A stretch of DNA of 64,000 nucleotides from Oscarella lobularis (Eukaryota > Porifera > Homoscleromorpha > Homosclerophorida > Oscarellidae): positions 1 through 64,000 of the forward strand of contig NW_027077201.1 of the NCBI RefSeq assembly GCF_947507565.1. Direction: 5' to 3'. This document shows positions 1 through 10,879 of the stretch, piece by piece; positions within the stretch are counted from its first letter, which is position 1; each line of letters starts with the position of its first letter. The notes below the pieces were generated by a model. The model was not told the DNA's origin. It was given only the letters and a program-made list of their open reading frames with translations, and made no database searches. Made by a program: the position numbers and the translations under genes.

Positions 1-1333
1 GTTCGATCGTTGTCTTTGATGACGGTAGCATTAGGGGTTCTTTACCCTTTCTGCCCTTTTTGGGAGCGTTGGTCGTCGCAGCGGCAGTGGAACTGTCGCT
101 GCTGTTTCCAGCGTTGACTCCCGTTGGCGTCGAAGACGACGAGGAGGCGGCGGACTTGGACGGTGAGTGAAAGAGTACTCCCAGAATTCGTTTGCGGAAT
201 TGCCGCTTTGTGTCGCGGTCTTTGGCCTTTTTCAACGTTGTTATTTTTTCTTTGGCGAGATTCTCGATTTTGTTTGCTGCAAAACGTTCGAGATTTTGCT
301 CGCGTTCGCGCATCTCAGCCAAAGCGACATTTTCCAGTCGGTCGATTTCTGTGAGTCGATCCTGTAATTCTGGCGAATTTTCCGTTATCTTGGCAATATG
401 GGCCGAGATTTTGTCGATGAGAACTACATACTCGTCGTAGATCTCCTTGTAGTGAGATATGAAGATATCGAGCTTCTTCATTTCAGTCACTCGGATGAGA
501 TCATCCAGTTTTGCAATGACCTTGGAAGTAGGCATGAGGTTCGGCACATTGTAAGACCCGATGCGTAACGATTTCGGGCATATCCCCAGGTGGCGGCACT
601 GTTTTAGTGTCGACTTGTGATGATTTAGGCGGACTCTATCCGCGCCCGCGAGAATACGCAATTCCGTGAGGGCTCCGAGCATTTTTTTTTGATAGGCGAG
701 ATCCCTCGCCCCTTGGCTCGTGAGTCGTGGAATTCGGTACACGGCCGATGCCGTACTCGAGGCCGACGTTGTCGCTCCGTCGCCGTCGCCGCCTTGCTTG
801 CCGGCGGGCTGGTTTGACGACGAGGATGACGACGATTCGAGCGTCGTTTGTTTTGCCACGGTTTCGGTACGATTCGTACCCATTTTCTCAATTCGATAAT
901 TTTCGAAGTTTGTAAAGCGGAGATGGTGGCATAGTCAGAGACTGCGTCCCTTTCCTTTTTGCCCGTTTTACTTGGGCGAATGGATGCCTTCAAAGCTAGG
1001 ACTCTCTTTTGAAGATCCTCCTTTTCTTTTTGGAGTTTTTGCCACTCGATTCGTGAACGGGTACGCTCCTCGTTTGCCTCCAACGCTAAACTGACCAGAA
1101 AGAGTCTCTTTCTTTGTGAACCCAAAAGCACCCTCGTCCACCGTTTCCGTTGGTAGGGGTTTGGTTCTAGCGTTATCCTTCCGAATTGTACCGCTTTTTT
1201 CGCCGCCGTTTGGATCGCTCAAGGCGTTTTCAGCGTTGGCTTTGCGCATCGGTGGATCTCGAATGGAGGAGGAAGAGGAGGAAAGGGGATTTGTGAGAGT
1301 AGTTGTTGTAGATTTGGTAGCCGGGGGAGGCAT
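1..1333 (-). CDS. Unknown Ser-rich/coiled-coil protein, partial, frame broken twice
   Basis: Three overlapping minus-strand reading frames make one plausible protein. Frame 1 starts at ATG 1331-1333 and is Ser/Thr-rich. Near 1105-1131 the reading moves to a second frame rich in Glu/Lys heptad-like sequence (coiled coil). Near 890-937 it moves to a third frame that stays open to the window edge. The third frame holds a Ser-rich linker, a Cys/His-containing stretch around 540-620, more Lys/Glu helix and a Ser/Thr-rich tail. Each segment has coding-like composition and joins the next with no gap, so I read two 1-nt indels or two undetected tiny introns rather than three genes. The second switch lies beside an A-run. 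I do not recognise the family. It is probably a host gene or pseudogene, with its promoter at 1.6 kb. It continues beyond base 1. Confidence 0.5.
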
Positions 1334-1370
1334 ACCTAAAAGAAAAAGAAAAAAAGGGAAAATTTTTTAG

Positions 1371-1589
1371 TGTATTTATTTATTTACTTATCTATACTAA
1401 ATTTGGGGATTAAATAAGGGGGCCTCTAGGTACCTAGCTAACTAGCCTATCTAGAGGAGAAGGAGAGGGGAAGAGATGATGATGGGTACCTAAGCTAATT
1501 GTAAAAATAAGGGCAAAAGTCTAATGCGTGGCCATCCGGAACTAGAGGTCCTTTAGTGTGGGTGGAGCATCCGTGCCGGGGGTCCACCG
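1371..1589. other. Intergenic: no gene seen
   Basis: AT-rich, with several CTAG-rich short words (GGTACCTAGCTAACTAGCC). No coding potential was found on either strand. Confidence 0.5.
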
Positions 1590-1690
1590 GTGCACGTGCC
1601 ACGTGTCGGGGATCCACCGATTCTCACGTGATCCGCGATGTAAGGCGCGAAATCCAAGATGGCCGAACGAGCGAGCCAAAACACGTGCTC
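1590..1690. promoter_or_regulatory. CpG-rich promoter: four CACGTG E-boxes and a CCAAGATGGC (YY1-like) site
   Basis: CACGTG occurs at 1593, 1600, 1625 and 1682, and CCAAGATGGC starts at 1654. A short direct repeat (GGGG-TCCACCG, starting near 1579 and 1608) lies in the same block. CACGTG plus a CAAGATGGC-type initiator is a common metazoan core-promoter arrangement. It lies upstream of the minus-strand gene starting at 1333, though it could also drive leftover P-element sequence. The function is inferred. Confidence 0.45.
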
Positions 1691-1838
1691 GCTCGTTTCT
1701 ATTGTGTACGAATGCATGTGTTTTACGAGCGAGACGAGAGCGAAAAGCTCGCGTTTCGTTCGTGTGCGTGTGCACCTAGCTCTCCTACGCTCTCGACACT
1801 CTCCTACTGCGTGTACACAAAAGTGATGTTTGGGAAAG

Positions 1839-3470
1839 CTAAGAAATACTTTTCTTACCAGTAATTCTCAACCCTTCCAGCGTCTCAGCACTCAGTTTCA
1901 ATTTAGCCCGGTCTCTGAGCGTCAAGTTCGGCAGCGATTCAACCCACTCATCCCAATCACGGAGGTACTTCAAAAAGTCTTCTTTCAGCCACTGAGGAAA
2001 GCATAAATGTAATTTAATTAAGGGCATTCTTTAAATATGTACTCCGTACTTTTAGTCGAGCGTCATCAGCATTTCTGTAGCCCCTTCGGTCTTCTTTGAC
2101 ATTTGTTAGGCCCCTCACATTTAGGCAGTCGAACGCTTTATCAAACATTCTGCAAAAACGAGCAGTTTCTTCGGCGTCTTTTAATTTTTTTACCGTAGAG
2201 TTCTAAACCGTTTGCGACTGTCGAGCTAAGAACCTAGAGCAGGAAAATTTCCCTTTATTTTTGGATTGTTGCACAAGTTTTGACCTGAGCTGCGAAGTCT
2301 AAGCGCATTCTTGAAAAAGAAGTAAGCTCAACGTGCTCCAATTTCAATTTTTTTAAAAGTTGTAGCCCGTTTGCAGAAGATGATTCTTGGCTTCTCTTAT
2401 AGACCTCCTGAATGTGGCTCAAATAGATTGGCTTATTGTTCAGCTGCAGAAAGACAAATTGGAAAAAATGACGATTTTTTCATTTATATTTCAGCACTTT
2501 GCCTTACGTGCATTTTTCTTGTTGTTGATCCTGCTGACGAGTGAGAAAGACAATTTCGCGTGGTTTTTATAAGATGGCTTGGGTCGGACAAGAAATAAAT
2601 GTTCCTGTCGTCCTCTGAATAAGGATTTTGTATTTTTTACGTCGGATTCTTTGCTGAAACACCAGAGGCAGTTCCGTGCATTCTGAAAAACTTCCGGTTT
2701 GGGCCAGAACCATCATAGCAAATGGAAATAACAGCAAAGCCAATCATTTCGAGCTGTTCGATGGCCTCCCAAACGATGTTAACAAGACTGACTGCTGTAA
2801 CGCCCGTTGTGGGAAAGTGGGCATAAGGAAAACGCAAGCTTGTTGACAGCCCTCGTAACATATGTTAAAGTACTAGCACTTTTGTTGCATCTGCTGGCGT
2901 AATTGACTTCTTTCCGCCAGAAACTGATTTTTCGATTTCCGAGAGACGGTCGTTAACATTTCCTAGGTCAACAAACCCAGTGATGTCTTTATTATGCTTG
3001 TCAAAGACTAAATCTTCTCGAATTTGCATTTCATCAAAAAGGACGACGAAGAAACGGTTGAGTGAATGGCCGTAAATTTTGGCATCCTGCAGAAGTAGGT
3101 CGTTTAACTCAGGCTGAAAACCCGCTCGGCGACGAAAGAAATAGGTATAGTCACGTAGTGTTCGTTCCGAGGGAAGTTGGAGAAACCCCGAAGAACGAAT
3201 GGCATGATAAGCCGAAGAAGAAATTATACGAATATTGAGCGCCCAGCGGATAATGACCGGATGCCACCGCATGCCGTTGATGGATTTGGAGCGCATGGCC
3301 TTCTTTTGCTGGTCCCAGAAAAGACGTCGAAATGTATTAGCTGGACATAGCCTCTCCACCTCGGAAGACGATTCTTTCATCACAGCTTCGACGTCCCTTT
3401 CAATTTCGGGAGTCAGAGTAATTCCCGTCTTACAAATAAGAAAATCAATCTTTTGTTGAAGTCGACGCAC
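1839..3470 (-). pseudogene. P-element / THAP9-like transposase, intron-bearing relic
   Basis: Minus-strand segments follow the order of the P-element/THAP9 family. 3470-2865: coiled-coil tail, then the GMRWHP...IRW block and the LPSERTLRDYT block, then a DEMQIREDLVFDKH motif. 2861-2637: HFPTTGVTA...ICYDGSGPNRKFFRMH, containing a catalytic-type Asp. 2637-2540: FLSDPSHLIKTTRNC block. 2340-2280: helix ending FAAQ, then a GTCAAA..CTCTAG intron and VLSSTVANGLELYG. 2190-2050: AEETARFCRMFDK...DDARLK. 1994-1839, after a ~57-nt GTACGG..CTCAG intron: WLKEDFLKYLRDW...AETLEGLRIT. There is an in-frame TAA at 2865-2867 and a 1-nt shift at the A-run near 2197. No THAP zinc finger was found upstream and the C-terminal part is missing. 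Family assignment is from recalled motifs and is strong; the copy is dead. Confidence 0.8.
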
Positions 3471-3988
3471 CTGTCAGTTGGCACCTTTGTTTGCCGCCGC
3501 GATAGCTGCCAACTTAGCTTTCTACTGAGGCGTCAAGAAAAGAGAGTTTTTGTTGTAACTCCTCTTTTCACTGATCGACGTAGAGCCGCCTGTAGTGACC
3601 TTCGGTTTAGCTTGCATGAGCTGCACCGGATATCTCCTTTGGGAATCAGAAGTTGGCAGTCTATAGCTCGAATTGTTGAAGGAAATTCTTTGTCTTCAAT
3701 CCTAATTAAGCAGCGGCTCTGCGCCAGTTTTCTTTACCGTAACCGATGCGACGCCGTCTTGCTTGGTGAGATGTTGGAGTGGGAGCAGCGAGCCTTCGCG
3801 GTTCGACTCTGATCCTGGAACGTCTCCTCATCGATTACAGGCTACGTGTAAGACCTGTAGGGGAGGTTAGAGACAGAGTGCTGCCGCTTGCGGTGGAGCA
3901 CTAACAAAGCCTTCGCGGCGTTCCGTTTCACATGAAATTGAGTCGGCACTAGCTACACTAGAAAAGACCCCAACCTTTGTCTCATTAG
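3471..3988. other. Intergenic between P relic and hAT element
   Basis: No supported gene. A splice-acceptor-like CAACTGACAG directly precedes the first P-element segment at 3471. An upstream exon, possibly the THAP domain, may once have existed, but no frame can be followed. Confidence 0.4.
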
Positions 3989-4019
3989 TAACATACGGTC
4001 GATATTTGAGGTCTCCCGG
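3989..4019 (+). repeat. Isolated left unit of the 32-bp minisatellite
   Basis: TAACATACGGTCGATATTTG..., matching the unit repeated at 6666-6857 in the same orientation. It abuts the hAT left end at 4020, so the transposon entered the array and separated this unit from the rest. Confidence 0.8.
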
Positions 4020-6660
4020 CAGGGTTTTATACAGAGGGTGGGTACCCCGGGAATATTCCCAACCTAGAACTTTTCTTCCCACCCTAAAAAGATCCTATAA
4101 AATTTTAATATAATTAATGATAAACGTGAGCGCTAATAATGTAATCTACAAAAGGATTCGCCTATTGCTTTTCTTAAATATGTCTAAGACTTCCTCAAAT
4201 TTAGCGTCTTTTAAATCAGGTCCTTTGATGCTTATTCTCATTAGTCTTTTAAGATTGTCATCAGTCAAACGGCTTCGCAGCCGCGTCTTGATCAGCTTCA
4301 TTTTGCTAAACGATCCCTCTACAGTTGCGGTTGAAACGGGAAGGGATAGAATTATCTCTAACAGTTTGAATAACTCAGCAAATATGCTTCTATACGCGTC
4401 GCAGCCAAACATAGCCGATGCCAGCTGACTCATTGATAGGTTTGGGGTTTCTTTTACCAGTTTCTTCTTTTCCTGCACCATAGCTTTTGCAAACATCTGC
4501 CATTCTTCTAGCAAGATTTGTTTGCAAATTAGCGCTTTCGAAACAAATTGGGATCCTTGGAATTCTATTTTAGCATCTTCTCCGTAGAAAGATGTTAGTA
4601 CACCAATTTGCTCTTCACCGTACCCGCGGACTCTGTCCATTGGAGGCAGCTTTGAAAGATTGAATACAGAACTTGCTACCAATAGGCTCACTGTTTCGTC
4701 CGAAAATCTCTTTTTAATATTCGATATCAGCTTTGACATGTACGGAGCAGCAACCTTCTCACTGTACTGTTCGGCACTATTTACAGTCGAAGTAAATCCG
4801 AATTTATCTGCAATAGTTATTCCGTATTCCTCCCGAAGCGAGGTCATTACCTCTTTCGATTTCTCAATCCAGGCAGAATCTTCATCTTTAGCGGACGTTA
4901 GTTCTTCGTAAATATTACTCAGAAAACCGGGAAGCCTTGTAAAGTCTTCATTTGACGTTTGCATAAACAGGTTGAGTTTAGTCACTATGCTGAGAACGTG
5001 GGACAACATGATCACACTAATTATTCCCAAAGTGCTTGAAAGAAGGGTGACTACCCCAAAGGCTTCGTGTTCTCTCTCTGATTCGTATAGTTGTTAAAGT
5101 GTAATAATGAGGAAGGGCAAATCTTTGCAAATGACTTTGATGCAACGCTCGTAAGACAGCCACCTCGTGTCGCTAAGTTTTACAACTTTAAGCTGAGGCA
5201 AGTTGAGAACTAATAAAACCTCTTTTAAGGCTTCAGCTTTTTTGGGAGAGTAATAGAATAACTTCCACAAATTCGTCATCATTCCGAATACTTTCTTTAT
5301 TTCGGGATTACTCGCCGCTGCCTGCACACTTGCAAGCTGCAGCCTGTGACAAGAGCAGTGAACGTAGAGAGCATGAGCAGCCCGAGTTCTGATTCTTTTA
5401 GCTACTCCTGTCTTTGTTCCGGAAAACGTTGCAGCCCCGTCATATCCTTGGCCTACAAGCTTCTCCAAATCAAAACCTGTTGTCTCCATAAACTCCGTAA
5501 GTGCTTTGGCCAAAGTTTCTGCAGTAGTTGCTTTGACGTGAATTATATCCAAAAAGTGCTCTTCAGGCTTTCCGTTTACGAGCCACCGGCAGCACACAGA
5601 AAGCTCCTCCTGAGAGGTAATGTCTTGAGATTCATCAGCTAAGATGGAAAAGTAAGAGCTCTTTCTGATACTGCTGTGCAAGCCATTCAAAATCCAATTA
5701 TCGATTGCTTTAATCATATTTGTACAGGAGAACGAAGACGTGTACTGAGCATTTCCTGCCCCGCTTTCAACGTGCTGCTTGAGAGTGTCATCACCATTTT
5801 CTATTTGAAGACCTACTAAATCAGTGAATGTAATGCAGTGGGGGACGTGCTCTTTTGCCATAAAGTACACAGAACGAAGAAGCTTCAAAATAATGGAACG
5901 GTTTTTCATTCGTTTTTCCTCTTGTGCTTTTGCCGCCCCAGCCAGCTGCATGCCGAACACATTACGACCTGAAGCAGCGTGTTGAGATGCAACAACAGCA
6001 TCTTTGTGCCACTGGGAGCTGTTGTGCTGTTTTAACATTTCTGCTCTATGACTCTAGTTTCTAATGCCTCTCACTGTCCAAGCTCCCTTAGCTGAAGAAG
6101 GTGGTCAACCATGTGTTTGGCAAATAGAGCAAAACATCCCTTCATCAGACGAGTCGCACAGCAGCCAGCGGTACGTCTCCTTCCATTTTGGTCGAAAAGA
6201 AAGTCCAGCCTTCTACGATTTTGCTCTCCGCCGCCTCTTTGCCTCCTTAGACTCCGTTGTGAGAGCGGTTGAGGAGAAGGAGCCTTGCACATCCGTTTCA
6301 TCGTCGCTGCTGATCCTTTAACTGTCCTCTGTAACGCTGTCGTCAGAGTAAAAGAAACGCTTTGTGTACGCCATCCTGTTTTAATCCGGGAGTCAGTTGG
6401 ACAAAGTACGCTAACTAATGCAACCCTATCCCTAAAGTGGTTTTGTAAGCGCTTCTCACAGACAGTAGCTCCAAAGAACGACCAGCAGGAGCACCAAGAG
6501 AGCAAGGAAAAAAGGCATTGTGCTAAATGACCTATCTCAAAGCATAGTGCAAAACAGTGCTTGGAGTGGGCGTGGTCCCTAAAAATATTTTAGCGGCGGC
6601 GAAATGCGCCGCCGCCTAAAAGTCTTCCCAACCTCGTCCAAAATCCTGTATAAAACCCTG
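4020..6660 (-). mobile_element. hAT DNA transposon, complete ends, decayed transposase
   Basis: The left end CAGGGTTTTATACAG (4020-4034) and right end CTGTATAAAACCCTG (6646-6660) are perfect 15-bp terminal inverted repeats with the CAGGG start usual for hAT elements. The flanks give only an imperfect short duplication (CCCGG on the left, CCCCG on the right). Near the right end 6588-6621 forms a strong GC hairpin (TTTTAGCGGCGGCG with its near-complement). Near the left end is the palindrome GGGAATATTCCC. The element carries one minus-strand transposase reading frame and sits inside a 32-bp tandem repeat. Confidence 0.8.
4146..6240 (-). pseudogene. hAT transposase with TTF-type zinc finger (ZMYM6/DUF4371-like)
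   Basis: One minus-strand frame runs nearly the length of the element. Order of features: TTF-type finger (RPKWKETYRWLL...MFCSICQTHG...GAWTVRG) at about 6200-6060; the YFSILADESQDITSQEELS block holding the first catalytic acidic residue; VGQGYDGAATFSG; HCSCHRLQLA; LSDTRWLSYERC; and the C-terminal dimerisation motif LPVSTATVEGSFSKMKLIKT. It ends at 4146. Three in-frame stops interrupt it: TGA at 6105-6107, TAG at 6054-6056 and TAA at 5094-5096. The rest of the frame is intact, so this looks like recent point-mutational death. The start codon is not determined. Members of this family bind terminal repeats and catalyse cut-and-paste transposition. Confidence 0.85.
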
Positions 6661-6665
6661 CCCCG

Positions 6666-6857
6666 TATCATGCGGCCGATATTTGAGGTTTCCTTAGTAT
6701 CATACGTCCGTTATTTGAGGTCTCCCCAGTTTAATACGGCCGATATTTGAGGTCTCCGCAGTATCATACGTCCGTTATTTGAGGTCTTCCCATTATCATA
6801 CGGCCGATATCAGAGGTCTCAGCAGTATCATACAGCCGATATTTGATGTCTCCCTAA
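6666..6857 (+). repeat. 32-bp minisatellite, six tandem units with alternating subtypes
   Basis: Units start at 6666, 6698, 6730, 6762, 6794 and 6826, consensus TATCATACGGCCGATATTTG followed by AGGTCTCCCCAG. Units 1, 3, 5 and 6 carry a CGGCCGATA-type core, while 2 and 4 carry CGTCCGTTA. This suggests an ancestral 64-bp dimer. There are no spacers between units. Confidence 0.9.
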
Positions 6858-6942
6858 TATCTCTCGAACGAAGACCCCGCTGCCTAAACAAACCCATTAG
6901 CTTCTTCCTGAGGTAACACCTAACCATTACAATAAAGTTTTT

Positions 6943-7218
6943 GTGCCGTGTCAGTGTTTCTTTAAATCTTGGTTATGTGAGCTCAGTGCAGCAAAAGATT
7001 TTTTCGTGCTTAAGGCCAACAACGTTCGAATTGCACTTGCTTTTTCCAAGCAGCTGCAGCACAATGAAGCGGGCGCAATTGAATCTGTCGACCTCAGGTC
7101 AAGCGTTGTCAAACCTTTTGGTGCAAAGTGGATGATAAACATGCACATCTACGTGAAATCGAATCCTGATATTATTCAAAACGGCTTTATAAAAGCTGGA
7201 TTGCTAGAACGAACATAG
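6943..7218 (+). pseudogene. pogo/Tigger-like transposase, C-terminal fragment
   Basis: A 91-aa open frame. The segment VDLRSSVVKPFGAKWM...SNPDIIQNGFIKAGL resembles the C-terminal part of DDE transposases of the pogo/CENP-B group, where a KPL-x-AKW block is followed by a 'xxGFxxAGI' helix. The catalytic core is missing. No inverted repeats were found around it. The assignment is by motif recall only. Confidence 0.5.
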
Positions 7219-9346
7219 ATGACAGACTTTACTGAGGAACATTGTGTCTCTTCATTACTTCGTTTGGTGTAACACATAATGCATACTGCTGCGTAAAGTA
7301 CTCTAATTAGATATTGCTTCACCTAAGGGGATTCAACAGCTTTTCAAAACATGACTGCAGTTGCTCTCTTATTTGACTCTGATCAAAACACTTCTTGACT
7401 GAAATAGCAATGCTGTTGAATTTGCAAAAGCAAAGAGTCCGCAGTCTTTTGAGCCTGGTTGTCTTTGAGTTTTCATCATAGGTATATGAAAATAAAGTGT
7501 CAAGGACGGACGTTCCGTCAGTGACCTTTTTTTCAACAGAAAGCATTATCAATTTTAATTAACGATTTTCCATTAAACATTTTTTAACGCGAAAGGGTTA
7601 AATAAAGAGTTTGAGACACGTTCAAAAGTGGTCATTCCCACCGACGCTAAATATTTATATTCGAGCTTTACTTTGTTTGCAGTTTTAAAAGCAATAGTTA
7701 GAAAGGGTCTTCCGCCCGGCGCACACACACAACAGTGTTTCTTAAAACAATAAATTGGAGGGGAAGTAAAATTCTGACCTATATTAATTTTTGGCACAAG
7801 TTTTAAGGATTAAACATCAAAATAAATCATTGCCATCGAGACCGATGCGTTAACCTCGATGTGTTTAAGAATTATGAGCCAAGATAAATCATTTCCAGCA
7901 GAAGCAGAGTGGCAGCAAATCTTGAAAATAAAATATAGAGTGGCTTCTTCTTAATTAAGAAATAAACCGCCGTCGACGAGGAATCTCACTGAATGTCTTT
8001 ACACCTATCTTTGATAATTAGTCAGTAACTAACGCTACCTACCAGGGGGGAGGGAGGTCCATCACGAGCGCGCACTAAACTCGAGAACTCTTCGTTTATG
8101 GACGTTTTCCCCTAAAAAGCATGTCTTTTTAAGCGTTGCACTTGGATTAAATCTTATTTCAAGTTTGCCTGTTTATTTTTAAAACGGGACGTCTTTGTCT
8201 TGCCTCGTTTCAGGATCGCTACTATTTCGAGTTGCAGCAGATGGTAGTCATTGACCGTCCTTGCTTTTCAGGTATGCATTGTCTTTTAATGTTATTTCGA
8301 AACGTATCGGCGTGGTGATGCGCTTTATTAGACCTTGCTCTATCGGGGAATTTATTCATGAATGCAGTGGGCTGCTCAGGAAGTCTGCTAGGCGAGCGCA
8401 GACCCGAGGCTCGATCTCTTACAGGGCTGACTCCAAAGGGAAAGTCTCGGTCATCGTGTACAGTCCACTCTCCTCAGTCGAAGAGGCAGCTTTAACTACC
8501 TTCGGCTGTGAGTCGAGTTCCTTAAACCCAAAAGAAAGACATCCAACTATACGCATTAATGAAAGATGTTTCATACTATTTTTGTAGTTCTGCTCAAAAG
8601 TTCTTGTAGCCAGAAAAAACTATTGATGATGCAAGGTCGTGAAACTGTCGATAGAAACTGAGAGGAGAGTAGAAAGTGATTGCCAAAGCGTTCTCGTTTG
8701 GTATGTTTTGCACTTGATGACCCTATGCTCTTTAAAAACACGATATCATTTTTGTCCAAAAATATGCTTATTTTGAAAGTGTTAACACTGTTTTGCATTA
8801 TTTATTTATTATTTATTATTTACGTCTATACATTTTAAAGTATGAAGTTTATATTAAAGCCTTCCTACTTTCTACTTCACCTACAGAAACTTCTTTTCCT
8901 TCTTTCCAGAATTTGATCACATAGACCCTTTAAGGAGGCGTAATTTTATGAGCATGCACGTTTGTCGATCGTATTGAGTACAATCAATAATGATTATTTT
9001 CTGCGCATTTCTAAAAGAACGAGAGAGTCTGGCATCGAAAAGGCATTGGATAACGGTAAGCTTTGTTTTGAAAGATCGAGCATTTGCTTACTGGGTTAAT
9101 TTGTAGTCGTTATCGGCGCAAACTGCGATGTCGCCGCCATCTTGAGAAACATACTCGGCTGCTACTTTGTTCAAAAGCCCACACTAACAGCACACCTTCA
9201 CCGCCAAATACAGCGTCTACAAACCTACTCACCCACCATCTGCCTTGAGGTAAAAGTTTCTTTTAGCTGCGGAAAGCGCCGATAAAGCGTCGCATGTCGG
9301 CGTAGCGTCTTCAAAAGGGAAATTACACAACACGTCGCCACGAATC
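7219..9346. other. 2.1 kb without a recognisable gene
   Basis: Only short unrecognised open frames are present, for example 7319-7552 (-), 7573-7797 (-) and 8261-8587 (+, 108 aa). None has a motif, an intron pattern or a neighbour that supports it. AT-rich words (ATTTATTATTTATT near 8800) and polypyrimidine runs (about 8860-8910) are present. Confidence 0.4.
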
Positions 9347-9748
9347 TTGTCTTACCGGTATCGTACGCCATATTCTGGGTCTGCGCGTCACACCTACAGC
9401 CTCGATCGCAGCACGATGGCATCGTCGTCTATTCCAAGCAATGACAATCCTTCTCGAAGGAATGTCGCACGGCTTAAGGATTGGTTGCGAGAGCACCGCC
9501 GTAATGCACCGATCAGAGAAACTTGGTTACAGCTCGTGGCGCGTGTGAACAGCGTAAAGAGGCGCGACGAACTTGAGACAGAGCTAGAAGCAGCGGAAGT
9601 ACAAGTTCACGTTAGCAAGCCGCCGGATTATAGCATTCGTCCAAGAGAGGATTCGACGTGGTCTAACGATGTCGAGAAATTTCCGAAGCTAGACGAGGAC
9701 GTGGTCGAGTCGTACTTCAAACAGTTTAGTATTTATACTAAAGGCTAG
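9347..9748 (+). pseudogene. Retrotransposon gag-like N-terminal fragment
   Basis: A 133-aa frame. The likely start is the internal Met at 9416 (MASSSIPSN). It contains an Arg/Glu-rich helical segment and ends with EKFPKLDEDVVESYFKQFSIY, which resembles the 'P.F.E.DVE.FF..FE' block found in many LTR-retrotransposon gag proteins of invertebrates. The frame stops at 9746-9748. I cannot follow the rest of gag downstream. No LTR or PBS was found. Confidence 0.4.
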
Positions 9749-10688
9749 AATACTGAAGTGCGACTTGTGAGCGACGGTCACCTCACCGGTCTATGTTACT
9801 TTGGTGAAGGTGGACAAGGCTTCTTTAAATGACTCGTAGTCTGTGTTATGCCTTTGGGTAAACCTTAAGTCACCCTGAAAGCGTCCGACCTTTCTTCGTT
9901 TACAGAGAATGTGATCTACCAGCGGGTATTAAAGCTGGATCCTTTTTTAAAAAAGAGGGCTGTGGTGTTTTAAGGCAAATAAAAACTGGCGACGACACTC
10001 CATTGTCGTTTGATACTTTCTATCGTAATCAAATCACTATAGTACGTTCACTCATTATATGTTTCTTGGAAAAATAGGCGGTTCTAAGGGAGGTACCTCA
10101 GGAAAGCGTACGTATCGAGTTAGCAATAGTATACGCAACACTAGCCAAAGTTATGTAGTTCGGCGCGGGCAAAGGGCTATGCAACGTATAATATTAGGGC
10201 CTTTACTATGGCTGAAATCGAGGTTTGCACGCGGAAAGCTATTAAAAACCTCAATTCTTACTGGTTGGCGTTGTGTGTGCGACCTTAGTGGAGAATCACT
10301 ACAGAGAGACCGACGGCCTAGTAGAAAGAGCGGTAGCGAAGCTTGTTATAAGCATGGGGCACGAAAATTCAGACAGTGAGGACGGTTTAGCAAAAGGCGA
10401 AGACCTTAGTAAAGTTTTCTTTTGCATAAAAGCAGTTCATTTGTACCAATTATTTATGAAATAGGCGTGGCTCAGGAAGACAAACTTAAATAAATTACAA
10501 AACAGAAATTACGTTTTTGCTCAAACTGTACGCACTAATGAACAACAGTAAGCGCAAAAACGCATAAACAATAGGACATAGCATTGATATTAATTCGGAC
10601 CTAAGAAGGCAAACGCCCTCCGAAATCAATATTGCTCCAATTTTTTCCCATGGAACATATATTAAGTGACCGTACTTTAGTTCCACAA
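9749..10688. other. Degenerate sequence between gag scrap and Helitron
   Basis: No supported gene. Weak plus-strand frames at 10059-10379 and 10273-10464 have no recognisable motif. The segment ends at the Helitron 3' terminus, with a T as flanking base in element orientation. Confidence 0.35.
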
Positions 10689-10716
10689 CTAGCTGAATAC
10701 CCGGCTTCGCCCGGGT
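10689..10716 (-). repeat. Helitron 3' terminal hairpin and CTAG end
   Basis: A 6-bp stem ACCCGG/CCGGGT with a 6-nt loop (10699-10716), then six bases (10693-10698), then CTAG (10689-10692). This structure terminates rolling-circle replication in Helitrons. Confidence 0.85.
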
Positions 10717-10879
10717 TCGGTTTTAAATTGATTGCTTACTTAATGGCGTACGTGTCGGCGTTACCCAGGCCACACCACGGGGAGGTCCGTACGCCACGTG
10801 GCCCAAAAATGTTGGCCTCTTTCGAGGCGTAGGATAAGGTACGTAGGTTGGGGTTAGGGAAGGGGGAAGGTACGTCGGA

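Noticed and set aside
6666-6857. CRISPR-like array (32-bp repeats)
   Set aside because: Units are directly tandem with no unique spacers, and the sequence is eukaryotic. It is a minisatellite.
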